Part shown: in pieces, positions 1-6,186 of the stretch
How the letters are laid out: each line of letters opens with the position of its first letter
How positions within the stretch are numbered: position 1 is the stretch's first letter
NCBI GenBank assembly: GCA_937896265.1
Contig: CALBMD010000260.1
Span: 1 to 6,675 of the forward strand
DNA length: 6,675 nucleotides
DNA from: an uncultured Pseudomonadota bacterium
GTDB taxonomy: Bacteria > Bdellovibrionota_B > Oligoflexia > Oligoflexales > Bog-1112
Direction of reading: 5' to 3'
Notes under the pieces: model-generated
What the model saw: only the letters and a program-made list of their open reading frames with translations
What the model was told of the DNA's origin: nothing
Database searches by the model: none
Program-made: the position numbers and the translations under genes

Positions 1-2
1 TC

Positions 3-191
3 AAATCGCTGGAACGGCTGGATTTAATCGACCAGAAGCTAAATCAGGCTTCCCTGGAGTTGAAAGCAAAACTGCAAACGGACCCGAATTTCAACGACCA
101 CCGACCAGGAGAAATGTCAGCGGGGCAAATTACACTGATCTTTGGAGCCTTGGCTGGTGTTTTGTGGCTCACGAATGGAGCCAAACATTGA
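3..191 (+). CDS. C-terminal end of a protein with a C-terminal membrane helix (partial, 5' end outside window)
   Basis: This reading frame is open from the left edge and ends at TGA 189-191, giving 62 visible residues. Residues about 3-26 are charged and leucine-rich, with Leu/Ile at 3, 6, 8, 9, 13, 18, 20 and 24, and look like an amphipathic or coiled-coil helix. After a short polar linker, residues about 43-57 (ITLIFGALAGVLWLT) form one hydrophobic segment, followed by a five-residue tail (NGAKH). That arrangement suggests a single C-terminal membrane anchor with the helical part on one side of the membrane. The start is outside the window, so size and family cannot be judged. The frame shifted by one base is also open here, but its translation is rich in Gly, Pro, Trp and Arg and less protein-like. 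No function is recognised. Confidence 0.55.
   Translation, partial: KSLERLDLIDQKLNQASLELKAKLQTDPNFNDHRPGEMSAGQITLIFGALAGVLWLTNGAKH
165..183. other. 6-bp stem-loop at the 3' end of the partial gene
   Basis: TGGCTC (165-170) and GAGCCA (178-183) are perfect inverted arms around a 7-base loop, lying over the last codons of the partial gene. There is no T-run after it on either strand, so it is not a standard intrinsic terminator. It could stabilise a transcript 3' end or be chance. Confidence 0.2.
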
Positions 192-225
192 CATTTGGAG
201 AAGTAGCAAAATATTCAAAATCTTA

Positions 226-1212
226 TTAAAGTGGTAGCTTCATCTCGCTAAACCCAAGAGCATCACAGCATTCATTATAGCGCTTAATAAAATAATCTTC
301 GTCGAGGATAACTTGTAGCGGATCAGCCACCACCAGGTTTTTGCCGAGCAAGTTTTTAGGCAGTATCCCTCCACCGCTTGCAACCAAGTAAGGAAAAACA
401 ATATCTCTAACTTCCCCTAACTTATCACCTTTAGCTTCGATATTATCGTCAAAGAAAATCGATAGGATATCATCATAAAGTGGCATTGGTTTGCCTGATT
501 TGCTACGCTTCTTATCATTTTTCCAAAGCTCAAAGTCATCCTGAATAGTGAGAATCTTAGCGTTACTGCGTAAAAGTACCCAGCCAAAATCCTCTCGAGG
601 ATGGGCCATTTGATCTAAAACAAACTGGCCTTGGCGAAACTCACCATCAGCTACGATATGGGAACCAGCCAAGCGCAATATCTCTGGCTTAACCGTTGCT
701 AGGTCATTGCCAAAAGTACGCAAAAGCACTTTCACATCAATCTGCCACTTTTCATTAGCTTGCAAAAAAGACTCAACAAAGAGCCCAAAGGCCTTTTGTA
801 CCCCAACAATACGCGCAGATATCACACTCTTTAAGCCCAAGGCAATTTGCTGCTGCTTCTGAGTGCCTTTTTTCTTTAGATCAGTGAAGAAATGGCTCAA
901 TAGTTCGCTGCGCTTTGTACGATATTGATTGCGGCTTGTCTCATCATTACCTGGAAATTGGCTTTTCGCTGTTGATGCCACATAATCGTAATAGCTTTGT
1001 ACCCCTTTACCATCCCAATCTAGCTGCAATTCAGGCAGGTTAGAAATCAACTCGGCTGCTACTGCCTCAGCATCTTTTTTTGTTACTGAATCACTCATTA
1101 AGATCGTTTTATTGACATCAAAATGAATATAAACCGCTTTGGGTTTTGCCCAACTTATGCTTGTTGTCAACATCGCTCCTATGATCCCAAGTTTCACCAA
1201 ACCAAGCTGCAT
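226..1212 (-). CDS. Exported HAD-like protein with DxN motif I
   Basis: The product is 328 residues. An upstream ATG at 1227 would add five residues, but the ATG at 1212 sits 4 bases after a GGAGG Shine-Dalgarno and gives a cleaner signal peptide, so it is preferred. Residues 1-22 form a Sec signal peptide with a likely cut after SWA. The mature protein opens with a beta strand and FDVNKT (Asp32, Asn34, Thr36), the position and shape of HAD motif I (DxDxT) but with Asn for the second Asp. VLLRTFG (residues about 162-168) fits motif II, a lysine-rich stretch near 231-241 could supply the motif III lysine, and FFDDN (Asp255, Asp256) fits motif IV. A phosphatase or phosphotransferase-like fold in the periplasm or outside the cell is inferred; the substrate is unknown. 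The Asn substitution makes ordinary phosphatase activity doubtful. The gene diverges from the S9 peptidase gene. Confidence 0.75.
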   Translation of the reverse strand: MQLGLVKLGIIGAMLTTSISWAKPKAVYIHFDVNKTILMSDSVTKKDAEAVAAELISNLPELQLDWDGKGVQSYYDYVASTAKSQFPGNDETSRNQYRTKRSELLSHFFTDLKKKGTQKQQQIALGLKSVISARIVGVQKAFGLFVESFLQANEKWQIDVKVLLRTFGNDLATVKPEILRLAGSHIVADGEFRQGQFVLDQMAHPREDFGWVLLRSNAKILTIQDDFELWKNDKKRSKSGKPMPLYDDILSIFFDDNIEAKGDKLGEVRDIVFPYLVASGGGILPKNLLGKNLVVADPLQVILDEDYFIKRYNECCDALGFSEMKLPL

Positions 1213-1214
1213 AA

Positions 1215-1221
1215 CACCTCC
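1215..1221 (-). promoter_or_regulatory. Ribosome binding site deciding the HAD-like gene start
   Basis: On the minus strand GGAGGTG ends just upstream of the ATG at 1212, with four bases between GGAGG and the start. It overlaps the codons following the alternative ATG at 1227, which has no comparable site, so the shorter protein is the better model. Confidence 0.7.
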
Positions 1222-1287
1222 AAACATACGAAATAACCAGGCTGTTCTTCAAGTTGCTAAGTGGCGAAAAAGAAATAAAACAAAGCC

Positions 1288-1316
1288 TTGACGCCCCATG
1301 CTCTACGAGATAACAC
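1288..1316 (+). promoter_or_regulatory. Weak candidate sigma-70 promoter for the peptidase gene
   Basis: TTGACG (1288-1293) matches the -35 consensus at five of six positions. A 17-base spacer leads to TAACAC (1311-1316), which matches the -10 consensus at only three positions. It lies in the 132-bp divergent spacer, about 30 bases before the peptidase start. The poor -10 makes this tentative. No convincing promoter was found for the opposite strand. Confidence 0.25.
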
Positions 1317-1333
1317 CTTCAACTTAAACACCA

Positions 1334-1340
1334 AGGAGGG
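1334..1340 (+). promoter_or_regulatory. Ribosome binding site of the S9 peptidase gene
   Basis: AGGAGGG precedes ATG 1345 with five bases from AGGAGG to the start. This is a near-ideal Shine-Dalgarno and supports efficient initiation of the first half of the frameshifted gene. Confidence 0.75.
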
Positions 1341-1344
1341 ATAA

Positions 1345-3511
1345 ATGGCTAAGCTTTTTTTAGTGTTACTGTTTTTATACCCTGCTCTGGCCCGAGCAGG
1401 ATCCACAGATCTACAAAAAATCACGGGTCATAACTTTAAGATCAAGAAATTACAGAATGTGGCTGTAACAGCTGATCATGCTTTAAGCTATACACTTCCC
1501 GACAACCCTAATAGCCTTGTTAAACATTATTTAGTTGGCCAAACAACCGAAGTGCTCACACTAAGCTCTTTGAATACTGCTCTTAATGCAGCTGGTATCG
1601 ATAGCTTGGGCCGTCTACCAGACTTGGAGTGGCTTGATACTAACCAGTTGCGTTTTATCACTGAAGGGCGAGCTATATCTTTTGATACGACCTCTCAGAG
1701 TGTAAAAACTCTTATCCGTTTCAAGAAGGAAGCCCAAGAGTTGCACCTAGCTGGGACTGACAAGGCCGCTTACCAAGTAGGGGCAAATATTTATCTAAGC
1801 ATTGGGGAAGCTACTAGCCAAATTACATTTGACACCGCTGAAGGTGTGACAAACGGTGGTGCGGTCCACCAACAGGAGTTTGGAATCCATGAAGGGATCT
1901 TCTGGGCGCCAGATGCTAGCAAGTTTGCCTTTTATCGCATGGATCAACGCTCAGTCTCAAAGTACCCCATGGTAGGGATAGATCCTCGTCCTCGTGATGT
2001 TTCTTATATTCACTACCCGATGTGTGGCATGGATAGCCACACGGTTAAGGTTGGGATCTATGATTTAGCCACACAGAAGCTCACTTGGGTGGATGAAAAC
2101 CCAAGTCATTACTTAGCTGGGATTACCTTTAGCCCTGATAGCCGACACCTTTATATCAGTGTTATCCCCCGTGATCAAAAAAGCCACAAGCTCAAACAAT
2201 TTGACGCAAAAACAGGCAAAAAAATTCGCACAGTCTTTGCAGAGACAAATGATAAGTATTTAGAACCACAGCATGCGCCATTGTTTATTAATGATGAGAA
2301 GCTGGTTATTCTTTCCCGCAATAAAGGGGCGCTGCATCCTTATATCGTGGATCTTAAGGCATCAGAGGTTACACCGCTAGTTGACGAGGAGGCGATTTGG
2401 GAAATTAGCGATCTAGGTGGTCTAGATGCTAATAAGGAAAATCTTTTTTTCCACGCTAATATTAGTGATCCGAGAGATCAGCACTACTATCGGTTAAATT
2501 TAACAACACAAACTTTCACCCAGCTCACCACAGAACAAGGGGTACATCAAGTAAGACGAAGTAAGGATGAAGCTTATCTTCTTGATGAGGTTTCCACCCC
2601 AGAAGTGGAGTATAAGTTTAACCTCTTAGATAAAGACGGTAAAAAGCTATATAGCTATGTAGCAGAGAACCGTATGCATACAGAAGATCTCGGGACAACC
2701 ACTCCTGTAGTGCTTGCTGGTGATGATGAATGCCCTCATGATCTCTATGGTTGCATCACTGTCCCCAGGGATTTTGACCCTTGTAAATCTTACCCAACCA
2801 TCGTTTATGTCTATGGCGGACCTCATGTACAGCTTGTGCGACGCACCTACCACTACGGAGCTACGCTTTTTGACCATGACTTAGCACGGCAAGGTTATAT
2901 CGTCTTTATGCTTGATTCGAGAGGGTCAGCTAACCGTGGTTTAGCCTTTGAACAAGAGATTCATAAGAATCTTGGAGAAGTGGCTATAAAGGATCAGTTG
3001 CGAGGGGTGAAATATCTCAAGGATCTTCCTTATGTTGATGCATCGCGTTTTGGGAGTGTTTGGATGGAGTTTTGGGGGGTTTATGGCTGCTAGCCTTATG
3101 ATGCGCACGGATGTATTTAAGGCAGGGGTAGCAGGTGGTGCGGTGTGTGATTGGTCTTTGTACGAGATTATGTACACTGAACGCTATATGGAGACCCCAG
3201 ATAGCAACCCAGAGGGGTTTGCTGCTTCTAGTCTTCTGAACCATGTGAAAAATTTAAAATCGCCTTTGTTGATGATCCATGGCAGCCATGATCCTGTAGT
3301 TGTTGAGCAGCATGTGCATAAGCTTTTACATAAGGCTGTATCAGAAGGGGTGGATATTGAATATTTTAGCTATCTAAAAGATGGACATGGAGCTAGCAAT
3401 AGGTTTCATCTTTACCAAAAGATCAGCAATTATTTTTCTGAGAAGCTATTGAATAATGCAGCTAGTGAGAGAGCAGTTAGGCTTCAGAGAACGGTAATCT
3501 CTGGAAATTAA
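1345..3511 (+). pseudogene. Dipeptidyl-peptidase IV-like S9B serine peptidase, split by a one-base frameshift
   Basis: Frame 1 runs from ATG 1345 to TAG 3091-3093 (582 codons), but homology-like sequence moves to the next frame near 3048-3056 and continues to TAA 3509-3511. Dropping one base gives about 721 residues, a normal length for bacterial DPP4-like enzymes. In that fused numbering, residues 1-18 are a signal peptide (cut after ARA), about 60-450 fit the DPP4 N-terminal beta-propeller, and about 460-721 fit the alpha/beta-hydrolase domain. Visible are YGGP with Tyr490 (oxyanion tyrosine), GWSFGG with Ser575, HGSHDPV with Asp649 and DGHG with His681; the spacings match known family members. 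The substrate-binding double-Glu site reads HQQEFGI (175-181), with Gln177 at the first Glu position. The expected role is removal of N-terminal dipeptides from peptides in the periplasm. As written, the first product lacks the catalytic Ser, Asp and His, and the second half has no ribosome binding site of its own. Sequencing error, recent pseudogene, or less likely recoding are all possible. Confidence 0.88.
3048..3056 (+). other. Frameshift site in the S9 peptidase gene
   Basis: The sequence TTTTGGGAG carries one base too many. Up to CGT at 3046-3048 the frame encodes VDASR; from GTG at 3056 the next frame encodes VFGWSFGG. Removing one T or one G from the T4G3 run (3048-3054) gives R-L-G-V or R-F-G-V directly before the serine motif, as expected for the family. 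The nearby G6 run (3074-3079) cannot be the site, because GWSFG in front of it is already in the second frame. Confidence 0.8.
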
Positions 3512-3517
3512 GTCAAT

Positions 3518-4207
3518 CTAGCGGCTGCAGTAAGCATGTGTGAGCTCTGCAGACGCATTAGAAGTGCCAATGAGGGGCAGCGTTACTTTGCCACAATGGG
3601 CGCCGCTTTCGATAAGGAGCTGGTACGGCTCTTTATTTTTTTTGGTCAGGATAGAGACTTCCCAAAGGTTATGGCTTGTTTCTTCTGTGCTATATAAGGA
3701 GACTTTGTTGCTGGAGAGAGCAAAGGATGGTTCAAAGATGGTTGTGTCTTTTGCCTCTAGCTGTATAGCAATGGTGTAGAGAGGCTGTAAGCTTAGGTCT
3801 TTGGGGGTGATAACCACCTGCCCTAGGCAAGTGGGAGCAAGGATGTTGCCAATGGCAGCTTGGGTCTTGCCTTGTTGAGTAAGCTTGATTTCGACGCTGC
3901 AGGGGCCGCCGTCATAAGTGACGTCGAGGGGTACAAGTAAAGAAGTGGCTGGGGTGTATGCACCATTGGCAATAGGGAGATCTGGCTCACCTCGGGTGGC
4001 TTCGACGTAGATCTGGACTTTACCAGTGTAGTTAGTTAGGTCGAAAGCGCTGAGATCTATGCTTAGATGCTGCCTTTTAGCTATCTCGTCGGCCTGATCT
4101 TGCGAAATACCCCCAGGAGGGGTGAGAGTAAGAGGTGTGCGGTAGTTAGTACCGTCTGTTTCGCAAGCTAATAAACCAAATAATAAGAATAGTCGGATGA
4201 TATACAT
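3518..4207 (-). CDS. Putative lipoprotein with two cysteine-paired modules
   Basis: The product is 229 residues. The N-terminus MYIIRLFLLFGLLAC has a short hydrophobic stretch ending in the lipobox LLAC, so Cys15 should be lipidated by the Lgt/Lsp pathway and the protein anchored in a membrane facing the periplasm or cell surface. The start ATG (4205-4207) follows a GGAGGG sequence. After a flexible Thr/Pro-rich linker (about 20-35) the mature part appears beta-rich and holds four further cysteines at 103, 127, 205 and 227. Those spacings (24 and 22) and the similar shape G-x-C...L...G...C suggest a duplicated module with one disulfide each. No family is recognised. The gene is convergent with the peptidase gene, 6 bp apart, and carries that gene's candidate terminator on its antisense strand. 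Confidence 0.8.
   Translation of the reverse strand: MYIIRLFLLFGLLACETDGTNYRTPLTLTPPGGISQDQADEIAKRQHLSIDLSAFDLTNYTGKVQIYVEATRGEPDLPIANGAYTPATSLLVPLDVTYDGGPCSVEIKLTQQGKTQAAIGNILAPTCLGQVVITPKDLSLQPLYTIAIQLEAKDTTIFEPSFALSSNKVSLYSTEETSHNLWEVSILTKKNKEPYQLLIESGAHCGKVTLPLIGTSNASAELTHAYCSR
3611..3643 (+). terminator. Intrinsic terminator for the peptidase gene, inside the convergent lipoprotein gene
   Basis: GATAAGGAGC (3611-3620) pairs with GCTCTTTATT (3628-3637) as a 10-bp stem including two G-U pairs. The loop is seven bases, and the T-run ends at 3643 (eight consecutive T from 3636). It lies 99 bases past the peptidase stop. On the opposite strand no T-run follows the stem, so it should work only for plus-strand transcripts. 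The same bases encode the Lys/Asn-rich stretch near residue 190 of the lipoprotein, so the A-run could also be explained by Lys codons. Confidence 0.55.
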
Positions 4208-4358
4208 GAACCCTCCGGGTTAAACCCAGGACTCTTATCGGCAAAGTAAGCTTTCTCCTTGAAAAGGATTGTCGGGATAAAAAAACATATTCTTGATGCA
4301 ACTCTATGAACAAGAATGCTATTCATAAGATGTTGGATTCATTGAACTACAACAAGTT

Positions 4359-4373
4359 TGCTTACCATAAGCA
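4359..4373. promoter_or_regulatory. Operator-like dyad (6-3-6)
   Basis: TGCTTA and TAAGCA flank a CCA centre as a perfect inverted repeat. It overlaps the weak -10 candidate CATAAG (4366-4371) for the downstream gene, which is where a repressor would bind. Chance is possible in AT-rich DNA. Confidence 0.25.
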
Positions 4374-4422
4374 GAATTTATAACTTGGCGCCACCTTCCA
4401 TATTTTTTTATTCATAATTTCC

Positions 4423-4439
4423 ATATCAAGATCTGATAT
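4423..4439. promoter_or_regulatory. Operator-like dyad (6-5-6)
   Basis: ATATCA (4423-4428) and TGATAT (4434-4439) are perfect inverted arms around AGATC. It lies 80 bases before the start of the unknown membrane-protein gene. Spacing and symmetry would suit a dimeric regulator, but no known consensus is recognised. Confidence 0.25.
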
Positions 4440-4507
4440 TCCCTGGATTTCCATTTCCTACTAGCAAGTGTCGCCACAAAAGTCCAAGGTTAAATCAATA
4501 ATCAACC

Positions 4508-4512
4508 AGGAG
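4508..4512 (+). promoter_or_regulatory. Ribosome binding site of the unknown membrane-protein gene
   Basis: AGGAG lies seven bases before ATG 4520, a standard Shine-Dalgarno distance. It supports this start, which also gives an intact signal peptide. Confidence 0.65.
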
Positions 4513-4519
4513 AATAGTC

Positions 4520-5710
4520 ATGGCAAGAGAGTACCTGCTCATTGCTTGGTTCATCTTGCTTGCGCCTACAGTAACCTATGCTGATGACTCAAGCGAGATA
4601 AACCCCTATCGAGCTAAGCTTGAGGCTGTGAAGGAACTCTTAATCCAAGAGCAGGCAACTGGTATTGCAGCAGAATTGCCATCATTTGACGAAACCTCCT
4701 CTGCTTCCTCAAAAAGTAAGGCAAAGAAGTCTCGCCCCAAAGGGGAAAATGACCCTCGTTTCCCTCAAATCATAGAGACTAAGCCTGTACAATTTCCTGC
4801 CTTCGAAGGTGGCAAACATGCATGCCTTGCTGACCTTACCCCTAGGTATCTTGATAGCCTATCCAAAGAGCAATTCATTGCTTTAGTACAGCGTTTAGCT
4901 GAGATTCCTATCAAACTTTTGTGGAAAGATGTCCGTGGACATTTACGTTCAGGCAAGGTTTACTGGAAAATCTTCCGCCGAAAATGGTATGATCGCACCA
5001 CTGCTGCAGCTGCTCTCGCTATTGCAATGGGCATTGCTCATCGCAGCGATCTTGTCACTAAAATTATCCTCTACGCCCCAGAGGCCGTCCTCCCAGGAAT
5101 AAAAGATAGTGCTGGTGCTATCTTAACCGTCGAAGTCGCTGCCAACACCCTTATCAGTTTCATGGAGCAGCTCTGTCCCCATAATACTTCTCGTCTAGCT
5201 GCCGCAGCTGCCCAGGTTGTCCGAGTTTATACTGAATATTGGGCTGACCAAGATGTCAATGAACAGACACTCGCACTTGGCAACCTCGTCTTAGCAACAT
5301 CCAAGCACAGCATTGCTCAGCTCTTTACCTCCAAGCAAAAGGGTATCTTATTAGGAGCAATCCTGGCAGGTTCCTTGCTTCATGCCCAAAAAATCAAGAG
5401 TAAAGACGAGCAGCGTATCTGGGCTGTCAACTCTATCTCCAACCTTATCTGGGCTGCCAGTACTTACCTTGGAATCATCCCGCTAGTTGGTTCAGCTACA
5501 GCAGCCATGGCCGCCAGCTTGTCAGTTGCTGTGGTTATGTGGGACGTTATCAGCAACAAAATTGGAATTCGTGATTTTTCTACTCGTATTCGGGAAGTAG
5601 AGGGCTATATTGAGTTGACAGCTCTTGACTCCCATGTCGAGCGCGTTGATATTCTATACACACTAGCATGGATGCGGAGTACCATCCACGTCAATGGTCT
5701 CCTGGACTAA
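4520..5710 (+). CDS. Exported or membrane protein of unknown family
   Basis: The product is 396 residues and no family is recognised. Residues 1-21 look like a Sec signal peptide, with a likely cut at TYA|DD. Residues about 22-55 are helical and charged; residues about 58-80 are a low-complexity Ser/Lys linker ending in Pro/Gly-rich sequence. The remainder is mostly helical, with a basic patch at 142-159 and hydrophobic stretches at about 160-174, 275-289 and 305-343. The last is long enough for two membrane helices joined at GIIPLVGSAT. Two mature cysteines, 102 and 219, could pair if periplasmic. The C-terminal 50 residues are polar and helical. Only 23 bp separate it from aroQ, so the two are probably co-transcribed, but a shared function is not implied. 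The hydrophobic stretches are Ala-rich and may be buried helices rather than membrane spans. Confidence 0.75.
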   Translation: MAREYLLIAWFILLAPTVTYADDSSEINPYRAKLEAVKELLIQEQATGIAAELPSFDETSSASSKSKAKKSRPKGENDPRFPQIIETKPVQFPAFEGGKHACLADLTPRYLDSLSKEQFIALVQRLAEIPIKLLWKDVRGHLRSGKVYWKIFRRKWYDRTTAAAALAIAMGIAHRSDLVTKIILYAPEAVLPGIKDSAGAILTVEVAANTLISFMEQLCPHNTSRLAAAAAQVVRVYTEYWADQDVNEQTLALGNLVLATSKHSIAQLFTSKQKGILLGAILAGSLLHAQKIKSKDEQRIWAVNSISNLIWAASTYLGIIPLVGSATAAMAASLSVAVVMWDVISNKIGIRDFSTRIREVEGYIELTALDSHVERVDILYTLAWMRSTIHVNGLLD

Positions 5711-5733
5711 CCACAATTGCTCAAGAGTAACTC

Positions 5734-6186
5734 ATGAAAACAAAGATCTTAATCCTTCATGGTCCAAATTTAAACCTCCTTGGGGAGCGTCAGCCCGAGA
5801 TCTATGGCACCATGACACTAACCGAGCTAAATCAAGAGCTTACTATATTTGCCAATACCTTTGGCGGTGAACTTCTCATCTTCCAATCAAACAGCGAAGG
5901 TACACTTATCGACTTGCTCCATGAGCATCGTCACCAAGTACGCGGTGTCGTTATCAATCCTGGGGCTTACACCCATTACTCCTATGCTCTGCGCGACGCT
6001 ATTGCAGCAATAGCTTCACCGCAGATGCCGGTGTTTGAAGTGCATTTGTCTGATATTTACCAACGAGAAGAGTTTCGTCATTACTCAGTGATTAAGGATG
6101 TCTGTCAAGGCCAAGTCGTAGGCCTTGGTGTTCGCTCTTATTTTAAGGCTATTGAAAAACTCTTAGGCAGCACAGCTAAGATCTAG
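5734..6186 (+). CDS. aroQ: Type II 3-dehydroquinate dehydratase
   Basis: The product is 150 residues, the normal length for the family. The enzyme converts 3-dehydroquinate to 3-dehydroshikimate in the shikimate pathway; type II enzymes are cytoplasmic dodecamers. Signature elements appear in order: HGPNLNLLGER near the N-terminus with Arg19 and the catalytic Tyr24, QSNSEG (51-56), NPGAYTHYS with Asn75, EVHLSD with Glu102 and the catalytic His104, and REEFRHYS with Arg115. All expected active-site residues are present. The start at ATG 5734 is only weakly preceded by AAGAG, but it places the conserved KILILHGPNLN strand correctly at the N-terminus. Translation may be helped by coupling to the gene ending 23 bp upstream. 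The stop codon TAG overlaps the stop of the convergent thioesterase gene. Confidence 0.96.
   Translation: MKTKILILHGPNLNLLGERQPEIYGTMTLTELNQELTIFANTFGGELLIFQSNSEGTLIDLLHEHRHQVRGVVINPGAYTHYSYALRDAIAAIASPQMPVFEVHLSDIYQREEFRHYSVIKDVCQGQVVGLGVRSYFKAIEKLLGSTAKI
6155..6181 (-). terminator. Candidate intrinsic terminator for the thioesterase gene, inside aroQ
   Basis: Read on the minus strand, TCTTAG and CTAAGA form a 6-bp stem around a nine-base loop, followed by G and five T (complement of 6155-6159). It begins two bases past the thioesterase stop codon and lies in the last codons of aroQ. The stem is short and AT-rich, so it would be a weak terminator. It has no T-run in the plus direction and would not end aroQ transcripts. 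Confidence 0.35.

Larger units (their letters stand above)
4208..4519. other. 312-bp divergent AT-rich intergenic region
   Basis: This spacer separates the divergent lipoprotein gene and the unknown membrane-protein gene, so it should hold both promoters. No convincing -35/-10 pair was found for the minus strand. On the plus strand TTGAAC (4342-4347) with CATAAG (4366-4371) at an 18-base spacing is a weak candidate. The region contains five short dyads: 4217-4227, 4256-4268, 4289-4317, 4359-4373 and 4423-4439. The octamer TTCCATAT also occurs twice between about 4397 and 4426. No small ORF with a good ribosome binding site and no RNA gene was seen. Confidence 0.5.

Noticed and set aside
181..198. 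Inverted repeat CCAAA/TTTGG around the partial gene's stop codon
   Set aside because: Five-bp AT-rich arms with an eight-base loop and no T-run; most likely chance.
2..229. Alternative open frame at the left edge ending at TAA 227-229
   Set aside because: Its translation is rich in Gly, Pro, Trp and Arg without clear secondary structure, whereas the neighbouring frame gives a helix followed by a membrane segment.
3046..3060. Programmed +1 frameshifting as the explanation for the peptidase split
   Set aside because: There is no stop or recognised slippery codon at the shift point, no well-placed upstream Shine-Dalgarno-like stimulator, and the zero-frame stop is over 30 bases downstream. A one-base indel or read error is simpler.
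2647..3244. Three minus-strand ORFs of 75-78 codons
   Set aside because: They are antisense to the well-supported peptidase coding sequence and have no protein-like features or start signals.
3485..3503. Perfect 6-bp stem-loop CAGAGA/TCTCTG at the peptidase 3' end
   Set aside because: No T-run follows on either strand, so it is not a convincing terminator; the 3611-3643 structure is far better.
3032..3511. Second half of the peptidase as an independent 159-residue gene from ATG 3032
   Set aside because: No Shine-Dalgarno before this ATG, and its first codons overlap sequence that encodes the family's VDASR in the other frame. It is the displaced C-terminus of the peptidase.
3540..3779. Plus-strand 79-codon ORF
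   Set aside because: Lies wholly inside the lipoprotein gene on the other strand, lacks a ribosome binding site and looks like a shadow.
4765..4956. Minus-strand 63-codon ORF
   Set aside because: Antisense shadow of the unknown membrane-protein gene, with no ribosome binding site.
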